Assembly: GCA_900095095.1 (NCBI GenBank)
Contig: FMBT01000674.1
Location: 1-26,046 of the forward strand
Direction of reading: 5' to 3'
Source: Fragilariopsis cylindrus CCMP1102
Lineage: Eukaryota; Bacillariophyta; Bacillariophyceae; Bacillariales; Bacillariaceae
DNA length: 26,046 nt
The number at the start of each line of letters is the position of its first letter. Within the stretch, counting starts at the first letter, position 1. Of this stretch, positions 10,855 to 21,131 are shown in pieces. Under the pieces are notes generated by a model. That model was not told the origin of the DNA. It saw only the letters and a program-made list of their open reading frames with translations, and made no database searches. Position numbers and translations under genes: made by a program.

Positions 10855-11129
10855 AATAGTTCATCTTTATCTAATTCATTCCTCGACCGGAATGCTGCAG
10901 TACCGAGATCTAATAATGTATGTATTAGCTAGAAACTGTACAAGAATGACATATCATGATGCATTGTACAATTTCTTGTACTGTAGAAGAGAGATTATTG
11001 ATGAGTGCAGTGCAGTAGAGATCTGAAATTAATTGGGCGACACGACATTCTTAAAAGAATTGTGTAGAATCGAAAGAATCATTTCTAAAAGCAAATACAT
11101 TTTTAATACAAAACTAAAGAAGCAAAGTA
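10855..11129. other. Spacer with short hairpins
   Basis: Contains an imperfect inverted pair around ACTGTACAAGAA (near 10935) and TTCTTGTACTGT (near 10973). No credible coding frame; the flank continues into the MITE. Confidence 0.5.
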
Positions 11130-11351
11130 CTTCCTCCGTGTAACGCTTAACTCACGCGCGCTATTGTTTGAAAATTTTGCGCCTAATTAACACGTTCAAT
11201 GACGAAATTTGCAAGGAGGATGAGGGAAACTTGTGACTTCAACCCTCTATTTTGTGAGTAGATCTAAATATTTTAAAGTTTTTAGCGTCCTTTTACAAGC
11301 GCTAAATTTTCAATCGACAGCGCGGGTGAATTAAGCGCTACCCGGAGGAAG
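11130..11351. mobile_element. MITE with Stowaway-like ends and TA target duplication
   Basis: A 222-bp non-coding element bounded by terminal inverted repeats. The left end CTTCCTCCGTGTAACGCTTA matches the reverse complement of the right end over more than 33 bp with four mismatches. Pairing continues inward: ATTGTTTGAAAATTTTGCGC on the left against AGCGCTAAATTTTCAAT on the right. TA dinucleotides at 11128-11129 and 11352-11353 flank it, the target duplication expected of Tc1/mariner transposition. The terminal CTTCCTCCG resembles the CTCCCTCCG ends of Stowaway MITEs. No transposase is present, so it would move only in trans. It sits between two damaged genes, not inside either. Confidence 0.8.
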
Positions 11352-12203
11352 TACTGTACAGTAGCACGAGCGAAATTATAATATAAAAGGATTTATTTAC
11401 CGTATGTGCGCGACGCGACGCGAAGAAACAAGCCACCAAAAAAAACACACACACAATAAGTGCGTCGTCGACGTAAAAAATTACATGCTGTTGTTGCGCC
11501 ACAAACAAGAAGCCATGAATTCAACGAACACAATAATATAAAAAGAACCAAACAAAGAACGCAAAACTGTAACACATCAATCAAGGTGTAATAAAACGTG
11601 AAGGGCAAAAGGCAACAAAACGACGGCAGTTTGTGTTTTTGCTGTTTGATTTCAGAACGAGACGCAAACAAGCTCAGAACAACGAAACACAAGCGCCATC
11701 AAAGTTAAGAAGTGTGTTGAAAGTGTGTTACTGTACTACTAGTACAGTGTTACTGTACAGTAGCTGATGCATTATTAGTGAAGTCATCGTTCTTTTCTCT
11801 TCTCTACGTTTCATTTTTATTTCATTTAAAGTTCATTTCATTTTCATTTCTATTGTCATTGTCGCTCTTAACATCGCAACTCTGCTAGCTGGCTTGATAC
11901 AACTAACTGTACAACTGTACAACTGTACTGTAGCTACAGATGTATGATTGTAAGATTATTGAGAGGAAATCAAATCGAAGATCATATCATATCATATCTA
12001 GCTAGCTAGTGGGGAGGCGAGGCGAGGGAGTGGTATAATAATTATAGGAGATATTATAGTACATACACGGAAGGAAGGAAGGAGGGGAGTGAGGTACTGT
12101 AGAGCTTTGTTTGTTTCTGAACAAAACCAGGTGCTTATTGGGAAGAAATTGTAGCAACGACGATAACGACAATAACGACGACGACGACAAATAAGGACTG
12201 ATA
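11352..12203. other. Upstream region of the kinase
   Basis: Holds CA-rich and CATTT repeats, and a cluster of TACTGTA/TACAGTA motifs around 11353, 11730-11760, 11927 and 12096. One of these is a near-perfect palindrome at 11730-11748 (9-bp arms, 1-nt spacer). Minus-strand frames here give Leu/Cys-rich translations with no family resemblance. Likely promoter and 5' UTR of the following gene. Confidence 0.5.
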
Positions 12204-15200
12204 ATGCAAAACAAATCAAGTCAAAAATCCAAAATGACACCACAACAACAAGTATATCAGCAGCAGCATCAGCATCATCGACAGCAGCATCAACAGCAGG
12301 TTGGTACTGGTGGTGGTGGTGTTGGTGTTGGTGTTGACGTTGTAAAGAAAAGAAGTTTATTCCAAACATCGAATGAAGATCGTAAAAAAGAGATGATATA
12401 ATACTATTAAAAATGAAAACAGTCACAAAGAAATATCTTCATAATATGGAATTAAATTCAAAATTCTTCTCGTCCTCTGACAATCACCATGATAATGGCA
12501 ATCATAATGACAATCCCAGTGACAATCCCAGTGGCAATCCCAGTGACAATTCCAGTGGCAGTGACAGTGACAGTGGAAGTAATACTGACGTTGAAGTAGC
12601 GACTGCTATAGCTAAAAATCCTCCAGACGACAACAGCAACAATAAAGTTAATAATAATAATAATAATAATAACTCAGTTCCAGTAATAATAATTCCAAAA
12701 TTTGAAACAAATGAAATTGAATTAGAAACAACAATTGGTATGGGTGAATTTGGTATTATATATAAAGTGAAATCTATTCAATTGAAGAATTCAAATTTAA
12801 ATAATCATAATAATTTGAATGATGATGTCGTAGACGTAGAGGATGATGAGGATGATGATGATGATAAGGGGGGTGAACAACAAAATCAACCACTACCGTC
12901 ATCCAAAAGATCCAAAAATCAAGATCAGCATCAGCAACAGCAACAGATATAATTGAGTCAGAATGAATCAAATTTTGAACATCAATTGGCCAATAATTTT
13001 CAACAACAACAACTATCACCACCATCTTCTGATAATACTGATACCAGAGCTACAACAGCAGAACAGCAACAGCACAGCAGCATAAGAAACAGCAATCATC
13101 ATCATCATCATATCTAAATCTTTGATTGAAATGACTACGTCCGTCGCAAAGAAGTCTGATTCAAATTCAAATTCAAGTAGTAGTAGTAGTGATTTGTTGT
13201 TTGTTATTAAACATATACGTAAAGATTTATATCCAAAGAAACGTATTGAGGCTGCGAAAGATTTAGCAAGAGAAGCAAAATTGTTAACAAGATTACAACA
13301 ATTGTATAATACTACTGACACTACTGCTAATAGGAATATGAATAGTATGAATAATCATCCAAATATAATCACAATCCGTGGTATAGCATCAACACCAGGA
13401 TCAATAGAATTTGGGATTATATTAGATCGTTTTATTTAACATTAACAGAAATATCAACATCATGGAAGGATCAACAAACGCATATATTAAATAAATATAA
13501 AAGGAAAATAAAAACAATATCATCATCAGCATCCTCAGTATCATCCTCTATTCCTACTAGTACTACTAATACTGCTTCATCAACTGCATCTGCATCATCA
13601 TCTGCATCATCTGCATCATCATCGTGGTTTACTAATATTATTCAATCAACTCAGAATAATATAGTTGGAACAGTGAACAGTTGGTTTGATCATACTAATG
13701 GCAGTAGTAGTACGCGGCAACAACACAATCAGCAAGTTCCGACAACGTCGTCATCATCTTCAAGGCAGAAACAACAACAACAAGAAAACAATGATGATGA
13801 TGATGATGATCAACAACAGCAACAACAACAACCAATATCGGTTTCATATTTAAATCCAAATAATAATAATTATTATTCGTCTTATTCATCTGATGCAATT
13901 GTATTATTAGGTGAAAGGGTATTAGCATTATGGGATGTATCAGAAGGTATGAAATATTTACATAAAAATCAGATATTATTTCGTGATTTAAAAACTGAAT
14001 GTTGGTAGTATTATTAGTGCTACTCCTATAGGTGGTGGTGGTTGTGTTACTACAACCAATGATATCATAGACAATGTCGACAAGAAAAACAATAATGATG
14101 ATGGTGCCGAACAGGAAAAAAAATCGTCCACTAATAGTTGTCATCATCAACAACACCAACAGCAGTATCAACGGATGCAAATATTTGATTTTGGTCTTGC
14201 AAGAGAATGTAAACCAATAGATAGAGTAATGGTACAGCAACACGGACACGTAACAACAATGAAAAAGAAGAAGAATACTAATACTAGTGAAGACGATGAT
14301 AATATATCTTCTTTTTATGATACGTATCGGATGACAGGCTTAACAGGTACACTTCGAATAATGGCACCAGAGTAAGTAGTAGATGCACTGTACTGTAGTT
14401 TACTCTTTTGTATTTATACATTTTGAAGATGCATTAACATACCCCCATTCATGACACTGACGCAGAATTCGTGTGTTTTTCTCTTCTTTCCTAATCTCTC
14501 TCCCTCGTAACCCCCCCCCCCCCCCCCCGCCGCCGCCGCCGCCGCGCTCCCTCATGTCATACATTAAAAAAAGGTTATACAATGTTCACCATATGGGTTA
14601 TCAGCTGACGTATATTCATTTGGGATATGTATGTGGGAAGTATTTCAAGGTACGAAATGTGATTTTCTGTCAGCAGCTGAAATATGTAATAGAAAAAAAT
14701 CTATCCGTCCAACAATCCCAATGTCGTATTTTGATGACGATGATGATAACAATGACAATGACGATGTCGTTAACCAGACACAAAGACTGGATTCTGCTCC
14801 CAGTACAAATAATACAAATATTAAAAGGAATACAACAGTAACGAATACAACAACAACAACAACAACAACAGCAGCAGCAGCACGTAGTAGAAAAAATAAA
14901 AATAATAGGAAATATATTGGTATCGGTATGCCAAAACAGTTACAAAATTTAATGCAACAATGTTGGAATGATAATTCTAACGAACGACCAACCTTTAATG
15001 AAATTAGTTCTCAATTGAATCTTATTCTATTAGAATTATTCTATTATCATTATAATAACAATAGTAATCAGGATCAAAAACAACAACAACAACAACAACA
15101 ATCGTCATCATCGCCTTCTCGACGTTCACCATCGTCGTCATATGTGCCTGCGTCGACAGCACATCAGAAATCGAATAACGAAGAAGACGAAGACCATGTA

Positions 15201-15422
15201 GGAAGATCAGCAGAAAAATCGATAGCAGCATCAAACTCGGTTTACAACAGTGATAAAAGCAACAATAGAAATCATACAACATCATCGTCAAGAAGAAGAA
15301 TTAAAAATACAAAATTATTGCCACGGGGAGGAGGAGGAGTAGGACAAGGAGGTGAAGCAGCAGCATCAGCTTTTTGGTATCGTCTCGAAATGATTCATTC
15401 TTCTGGTCTATTAGATGATTGA
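12204..15422 (+). pseudogene. Protein kinase (TKL-like Ser/Thr type), reading frame broken
   Basis: All kinase landmarks appear in order: glycine loop GMGEFGIIY, lysine VIKHIRKDL, helix-C Glu in AREAKLL, hinge IILDRF, catalytic FRDLKTE, DFG in IFDFGLARE, IMAPE, SADVYSFG and NERPTF. Long Gln/Asn/Ser/Asp insertions separate them. The frame is interrupted by a shift in A6 at 12384-12389, TAA 12950-12952, a shift in the ATC run near 13095-13112, a missing T near 13430 and a shift just after LKTE (near 13998). A 202-nt intron (14372-14573, GTAAGT...AG) then rejoins one base out of frame; one more G would restore MAPEV. Most breaks lie in homopolymers or short repeats. No catalytic residue is lost except His in the HRD motif, which is Phe. 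It is therefore either a young pseudogene or a real gene with assembly indels. Substrate unknown. Confidence 0.65.
14511..14545. repeat. C18 run followed by (GCC)n in the kinase intron
   Basis: Eighteen C in a row, then about five GCC/CGC units, 30 nt upstream of the acceptor AG. The minus strand is G-rich and could form a G-quadruplex. Length is likely unreliable. Confidence 0.85.
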
Positions 15423-16078
15423 ACATGCTTTGGCAGACGCAATGTATGAATATTTGAGATATACGATATACAATTTACGATGACCGTCGACGATGGTGAT
15501 GACTAATGAATATTTTTTCGGAGAAAGCGAGCTAGCTCGGGATAGAAGCATTACTCACTCACTCACTCACTCACTCACTCATTACTGCCATGTGGGGGAA
15601 TACTATGTCACTACCGTGAGGAGGAAACACGAAAGTAATAATAGTCTCTAAAAGAAAGGTGTATTTGTACCAGGCTGTACTATATCAATAGATTACAACT
15701 ATCATTTGAAGATATTTCCCATAGGAAGAAGGAGGAAAGTGCTCATAGTTCTATCTGACTTTCAATATTTAACGTAGCTATCATCTCTATTGTGTTCGGG
15801 GTTAATGTTGAGTACCTTCTATCATTGATTGTACTACCGTAACTAGCTAATACAATAATAATGAGGTACAGCACAATTAATTGTGATTTTTTGCATTCAC
15901 ACTTACTGTAACGTTAATTACTGTGAGCGTGAAAAGTATACAGTACCAAAAGTATATTACCGCGAACAACACGTATATTCTTAATACAGTGCTAATTTCA
16001 GACATGCACCAAGTGAAAAGGCACAGTAAAAATACAAGTCGAATTTATTTTTACAGCGCATTCACACATGAAAATGCC
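15423..16078. other. Spacer with ACTC microsatellite
   Basis: An (ACTC)n tract occupies 15552-15581. The rest shows no gene or RNA; TACTGTA (about 15906) and TACAGTA (about 15940) occur upstream of the dehydrogenase. Confidence 0.6.
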
Positions 16079-17355
16079 ATGTGCTTTAAAATCCGAATAC
16101 CATTACTATCAATCCTTATGGGTCTCTTTCAAAGTGGCTATGAGAAGTTTGAGAAAAGACTTCCGAACGATGCTGGTAAAGTCTTCGTGATCACGGGTAA
16201 GCTAGAACAAATTTCTGAGTGTTTGTGTGGTTACTAAAAATTGCTCAATCGATAAGAATACAATGGTATAGATCCCTGCACTGCGTTGTCTTATATATAA
16301 ATGTATTTCTCTACTACTACTACTACTACTACTCTACTGCAACAACTAGGCACAACATCTGGTATAGGGTTTATCGCGGCTGAGACAGTGTTGAACAAAT
16401 CATTATCAGAGTCGGTTGAATCGTTCGAAAAACTTAAGGGATTGAATGTGACCTACAAGATTTTGCATCTGTCCGCAATTAAGGTAACGTTGGGATGTAA
16501 AGCAATTTACTGTTTATCAAATAATGCAGAAATTTTGGTAGGATATCCTACCAGCTCATTATTTCATTTGGCCTACACCAACTATGGTACGAGCTACTGC
16601 AATTACATTGTAAACTTGATCTAACATAGTTATGATAACATTATCTCGTGTCCTGTTTTATGCAGGCAGCCGATGTTACAATAACCGAAGATGAGAATGA
16701 AATTCAAATGCAAACGAATCATTTATCACATTTCCTGTTAACGAATGAATTATTCCCGTTAATTTTTGCTGGTTCAAAGGAACACGGTGATGCACGAATC
16801 GTACAACACAGCTCAGCAGCACGACACATGACACCCAAAAATGGATCAGAAGAAACATATTTCTTGAAGAAAGAAAGGGATGGGTTACTAGGTGGAAATG
16901 ATGGTGATACAGGATTGATGAAAGGTGGACGTTGGTATCGATACTTTCAAACGAAACTTGCTGCTTCTGTCTCTATGCGATGCCTTCATGATAAACTCGT
17001 TGCTGCGAGTGAAAGAAACGAGGCATGCAAGAACGTAACAAGTTTGCGTGCCCATCCAGGTGTCGCACGAACGTCCATCTGGGATGATCTCCATGAGGGA
17101 GGATTTATCGTGCACAAAATTATCCCATTGTTCATGTAATCTCCTGCCGATGGTTCTATTGGATTAATAAGAAGAATGATGGACTCGAAAGAAAACGTCA
17201 AATGTGGCACTCTATACGGACCAAGGCGAGGTCTGATGGGAAAAACTGCCAACCCAAATCGACCAACAGCCTATGAAATCTCTCCAGAAGCAAAGGTAAT
17301 GCTTTGGCGTACGAGTTAAGAAGCTACCGGTGCAGACTTAGTACTTTTAGACTAA
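16079..17355 (+). pseudogene. Short-chain dehydrogenase/reductase, damaged
   Basis: Three exons, 16079-16196, 16350-16537 and 16666 onward, splice in frame (introns of 153 and 128 nt, GTAAGC...AG and GTAGGA...CAG). The joined frame gives 259 aa up to TAA 17137. It shows the NAD(P)-binding TGTTSGIG (39-46), NNAE (97-100, normally NNAG), the SER of HSSAAR (151-152) and the active-site YFQTK (195-199), typical of retinol-dehydrogenase/WW-oxidoreductase-like SDRs. TGxxxGxG to NNAG spans about 51 residues instead of roughly 75, so the second beta strand and part of the next helix are missing. After the TAA the same frame continues with family-like sequence (SPADGSIGLI, CGTLYGP, SPEAKVMLWRTS), meets TAA 17317 and ends with EATGADL before TAA 17353. 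Start chosen at the ATG before CFKIRIPLL. Probably a pseudogene; a truncated product is conceivable. Confidence 0.7.
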
Positions 17356-18418
17356 TGTTGATCTTGTAGTAGAAGAATTTTGATCCGGACAACTCTCTTC
17401 TCGCAGTCTAAATTTCTTGACCCGCTTCTTGAACTGCATTTCTTCTGGAACAAAGATGAACACTAGAACCATTAGGTAGCGACGAACGATCTGTCCTTCT
17501 TAAAAATTAACGTGAAGCAAGATCACATCAAGATGAGATCAACGATGACACGTCTATCGAGGTGGTTACATCCTTCGCTCAAAAGGTTGGAGCAAAAAGA
17601 CGACGGTAGGTAAAGTATTTTGATTTTTTACCGTACTATAAAAAATAAGAAGAGAGGACGCTCAAAATAGGAAGCGACGATGACCCGATCCCAGGTAGGA
17701 CCTGATGTGTAAGTTCTTTTACTCTGTGTGAGTGCTTTATAAAAAGAAGTATACAATAATAAAAGACGACGCGAAAAATTACGATGAACGATGGCACTCA
17801 AAAGTTTGAAGCTACGTAAGTGCGTTTTTTGTTTTGTACACCATAATTAAGAGACGACGCGAAAAATGACCCGACAACTGAACAATGACCAGTTTTTTCT
17901 AGGTTCTCCTTCTCCTTCTCCTTCTCTACCTCTACAAGTATGAGCATTATACCCGCGGGGCTTTTACTCAACGCGAAGAGTCATTAAAACTATCCTTCGA
18001 GTCAGTCTACAAGTAACTTAGAGTCAGTCCTTCATTTAAAAAAAAAACTATCCTTCGCTTTTGTGTCGTGCTTTGTAAAATAAACGGTCATATTGCATGA
18101 TTGATGGGGAGAATAAGAATTAGAATACCGCATACAACCTTCTCTTTTGTTAAAGTTGTCAGAAATTGACAGATGAAGAGAAAAAAAATCGATTCATGCA
18201 TGTGTGAATCTACGTTAAAATGATAATTTCCTTTCTTTTTTCTTTCCTACTTCTACTTACTTGAAGTACAAAACAAAAATTAGGAAAGCAAACCTTAACA
18301 CAACTAAAACTAATAACTTAACTTAACTAAACTAAAAGCTTTCGACTAACAACAAATAAGTAACACAATATTTTATCTCAATATTACCCATAATTACAAC
18401 ATTATTCTATCTACCAGG
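17356..18418. other. Spacer with repeat units upstream of the conserved hypothetical gene
   Basis: The interval 17590-17880 is made of related segments (see repeat). The rest is AT-rich with CTTCTC and AACTTA/AACTAA short repeats near 17900 and 18300. No gene seen. The final 100 bases should include the promoter/5' UTR of the gene at 18419. Confidence 0.55.
17640..17880 (+). repeat. Degenerate tandem repeat, period about 87 bp
   Basis: AGACGACGCGAAAAATTA at 17764 and GAGACGACGCGAAAAATGAC at 17851-17870 are 87 bp apart, each preceded by an ATAAT(A)AA stretch. A weaker related unit (GAGAGGACGCTCAAAATAGG) starts near 17653. An inverted exact copy of the 20-mer lies at 19967-19986. Confidence 0.75.
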
Positions 18419-19357
18419 ATGTGTCGATCAACGAATACAGTACCACACGTGTTAATGACGAGTACTATCACACCACAACCACTACCACCGCCACCACCAC
18501 CACCACCGCCAACACCACAAGCGCCACAACCGTCACAACCAATCAATAATAGTAGTAATCGTCGTATTAACGTTGACAGTAGTCCACCAGAACCCTTTAA
18601 TATAGCAAGAATAGTAACGAAGGCAGAAGAAGAAGGAAATAAATCAGTTCGATTTGCTAATATTGATGATGATCATCAGGATGAAATTCGATATTTTGAA
18701 CGAATTTCTTTTATAGATGCAAAAAATGTATGGTATAATGAATCTGAATTATATTCTTTTGTACAGGAAGGAAAAAAACTTGCATTGGCTTATCGTAATA
18801 ATTTGACGACAACGACAACGATAAATGCTCATGCTCATGCTCATGCTCATCAAGATGATTATTGTTATCGTGGATTTGAAAATTATACAATAAAAAGACA
18901 AAAGCATCGTTTATTATCAAATCGATTCAATGTGTTAATTCAACATCGGAATAGTAAGGACAACGACATTAGCATTAATACTGTGAATGATGATGATATA
19001 CAACAACTTGATGATATATCACAACAATGTAGTAATTGGTCTACAAATGTTGCACTGTTAACAGCTATTAATGATTACTTTGTCAGTTATGGTGGTGCTG
19101 GTGATGATGATGATGATTGTTGTTATTGCGATAAAACGTCATTTTTTCCATCTGTTACAGATATGATCCCACCAGAATTCCCTGTTGGAATACAACGTAT
19201 TATGTTATTTTCGTCGTCTATCGCCATACAACAAAGTAGGAAACGAACTGGAACAAGAACTCAACAGACGGCATCTACTGCTACTGCTAATAATGCTAGT
19301 AGTAATAGTAATAGTGACGTGATACGACGGCGAGTAAAACAACGAGTAGTATACTGA
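18419..19357 (+). CDS. Conserved hypothetical protein, diatom W-Y/RGxE type
   Basis: An uninterrupted 312-aa frame from ATG to TGA. After a Pro-rich start (9-10 consecutive Pro near residues 24-32) come KSVRFANI, YFERISFIDAKNVWYNESE (about 92-111), a helix with GKKLALAYRNN, then YRGFENYTIKRQKHR and NRFNVLIQHR. Near 205-222 is SQQCSNWSTNVALLTAINDYF. The order VRF, WY-x-x-x-E, RGxE-x-x-T, a basic helix, then an S-x-x-S plus Ala-rich helix followed by D matches a large family of predicted diatom proteins with no known function. Gln/Asp/His low-complexity insertions (AHAHAHAH, DDDDD) are lineage noise. The last 60 residues are Thr/Ser/Asn-rich with a basic end (RRRVKQR), perhaps a nuclear signal. 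It is intact, unlike the four genes upstream. Function unknown. Confidence 0.65.
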   Translation: MCRSTNTVPHVLMTSTITPQPLPPPPPPPPPTPQAPQPSQPINNSSNRRINVDSSPPEPFNIARIVTKAEEEGNKSVRFANIDDDHQDEIRYFERISFIDAKNVWYNESELYSFVQEGKKLALAYRNNLTTTTTINAHAHAHAHQDDYCYRGFENYTIKRQKHRLLSNRFNVLIQHRNSKDNDISINTVNDDDIQQLDDISQQCSNWSTNVALLTAINDYFVSYGGAGDDDDDCCYCDKTSFFPSVTDMIPPEFPVGIQRIMLFSSSIAIQQSRKRTGTRTQQTASTATANNASSNSNSDVIRRRVKQRVVY

Positions 19358-19626
19358 TTTGAATCTATAAAAAGTTTTATCAGAATGATATTATATATAA
19401 GAAAACAATTCTAAGATTTTACGAGTTCAATATACAGTAATAAAAGGCATGTACTGTAATGAAACACATGCTTATAGTTATAGTTAGTGAAACTATTAAT
19501 ATATTCACAATCTAGTAGTAGCTACAGTAGAGTGACTAAAGTATTATATTCATCCATTCATCCATTCATCCGCAGTCAGTCTGACCGTAGTAAAGCCATG
19601 TTCATCGATCGTATGTAGTGCAATAA

Positions 19627-19649
19627 TAGAGAGAGAGAGAGAGAGAGAG
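19627..19649. repeat. (GA)n microsatellite
   Basis: About eleven GA units in the 3' flank of the conserved hypothetical gene. Confidence 0.9.
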
Positions 19650-19886
19650 TATTATACAATACGCCACTATTACTACAGCGTTGCGTGCGTGCGTCATACA
19701 AACAAAACCAATGTTCTGTCCGGAATAGAGGAAACGCCTTCAACAAACTACGAAGCTACCGGTAGGTACCGGTAACATGCATTAATTTCATCAATTCCAA
19801 CAGTATGATCAGGTTTATAGAGCTAAAAACAAATATTCTGGCTGTTAATTTTGATTTGCTAAGCTTTAATATAAAAAATGTAGGAT

Positions 19887-19990
19887 TGTTCGCGTCGTCT
19901 CTCATTAGGGTTACAGCAGTAGTGATCAAAGACCATAGCCTTTTTTGTGGTCATCGTTTTCGTCATGTCATTTTTCGCGTCGTCTCTTAT
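19887..19990 (-). repeat. Inverted copies of the ~87-bp-period repeat
   Basis: GTCATTTTTCGCGTCGTCTC (19967-19986) is the exact reverse complement of 17851-17870, and similarity extends outward through (A/T)CCATAAATAA. A second core, TTCGCGTCGTCTC (19889-19901), lies about 85 bp away, giving nearly the same period as the 17.7-kb locus. Confidence 0.8.
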
Positions 19991-20883
19991 TTATGGTCTG
20001 TCAAAAATCAATTCAAAAACCGTATACTATATTATACTGTACGTACTTTTAGCTTCAATAGTGCGAACTTAATAATAAAATATAAGAAAAAAAGAAAATG
20101 GGTTCTCTCATGCAAAGGGTTTATATCATTAGGTCACCTGAGAAGGAAACGAGGAGAACGAGATCTGTGCGAGTTAGTGAGTCGAGGAGTCGATGATTCA
20201 TCACTCAACAATTCCTTCTAGGAAGAAAAAATGGTTTTAACTTACTGTACATCACTTTAGCTTAAAAATTATGAAATTTGGTCCTCGGAATTTTAAAAAG
20301 CGCGATTCATCATTCGGCAATTTGGCGCGATATGAGAGATCGCAAATCGCAGGATCGCGGCGATAATTCTGTCCCGTATTATTGTGTTCCTGGATGTTCT
20401 ACTAAGTTAGTACAGTACTGTACTAGTTTCTAGGATCAACATTTATTTGTTCAAGAAAAAGCGAGACCCTTGCTCTTTCGTTAAATGAAGACAAGAAATC
20501 TAGTCATTTTATCTTGCGGATTGATTCTTCGTTTATTTTAACACGCCGCAACATACTAGTACAGTTGTAGGGGCAAAGTTAACCGGAAGGCCCAAGAAAT
20601 TCAAATATGGCTGACATGCAGAATACCGTAACAATAAATAAGTGCAATGAAGATGGGTTCTCCAATGGCAACTGAAGGTTGGCTGCTATTCGATACAGTT
20701 GTGGTCCTGACTTGATATGGTGTAAATATCAAAATACAATAGCTGGTATCTCGTCTCGGTCATGAGGTAAAAGATACATCGGTATTGTTCAGAAAAGATA
20801 CGAAGTTTTATTGCTGCGGTCAGCGATCCAGCAAATTCCTCCTTTACCTTCTGGGAACTTTTTATGATAAATGTGTTGTGCGT

Positions 20884-20911
20884 TGTGTGTTGTGTGTGTG
20901 TGTGTGTGTGT
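20884..20911. repeat. (TG)n microsatellite
   Basis: About ten uninterrupted TG units, preceded by imperfect GTTGTGTG. Confidence 0.9.
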
Positions 20912-21131
20912 AAAATAGCTGAGTTGAAAACTTGGACGGTACGATATGGTACTTTCTTAATTATAAAACAATCGATATCTATAGATTTTCGTTTGAATTT
21001 GAATTTTGAATATAAGCACAGTCTATTCTTTTAACATTTCTTATGATTATATCTCTCGTGATATATTATTGCAGTCCTTACATCAGTACAGTCATTATTA
21101 CTTACTTACTTATTTATTACTATTTATTTCT

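Larger units (their letters stand above)
19358..21131. other. Intergenic region between convergent genes
   Basis: Contains a (CATTCATC)n stretch (19551-19570), a GA tract, an inverted pair of repeat units, a perfect 16-bp palindrome AGTACAGTACTGTACT (20409-20424), AT- and GATCGC-rich segments (20300-20365) and a GT microsatellite. A 138-codon frame at 19805-20221 overlaps the repeats and has no family resemblance, so I do not call it. Confidence 0.55.

Noticed and set aside
11393..11692. 99-codon minus-strand hydrophobic frame
   Set aside because: Leu/Cys/Phe-rich translation of the likely kinase 5' region; no recognisable membrane protein.
15552..15581. Short regularly repeated units resembling an array
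   Set aside because: A plain ACTC microsatellite; no spacer-repeat structure, and CRISPR is not expected in this genome.
9222..17355. Reassigned genetic code with TAA as an amino acid
   Set aside because: Sideroflexin ends in TAA exactly at the conserved NKGL terminus and the lipid kinase also ends in TAA, so TAA terminates normally. The genes with internal TAA also carry frameshifts or deletions.
19805..20221. 138-codon plus-strand frame
   Set aside because: It overlaps the inverted repeat units and shows no domain or conserved pattern.
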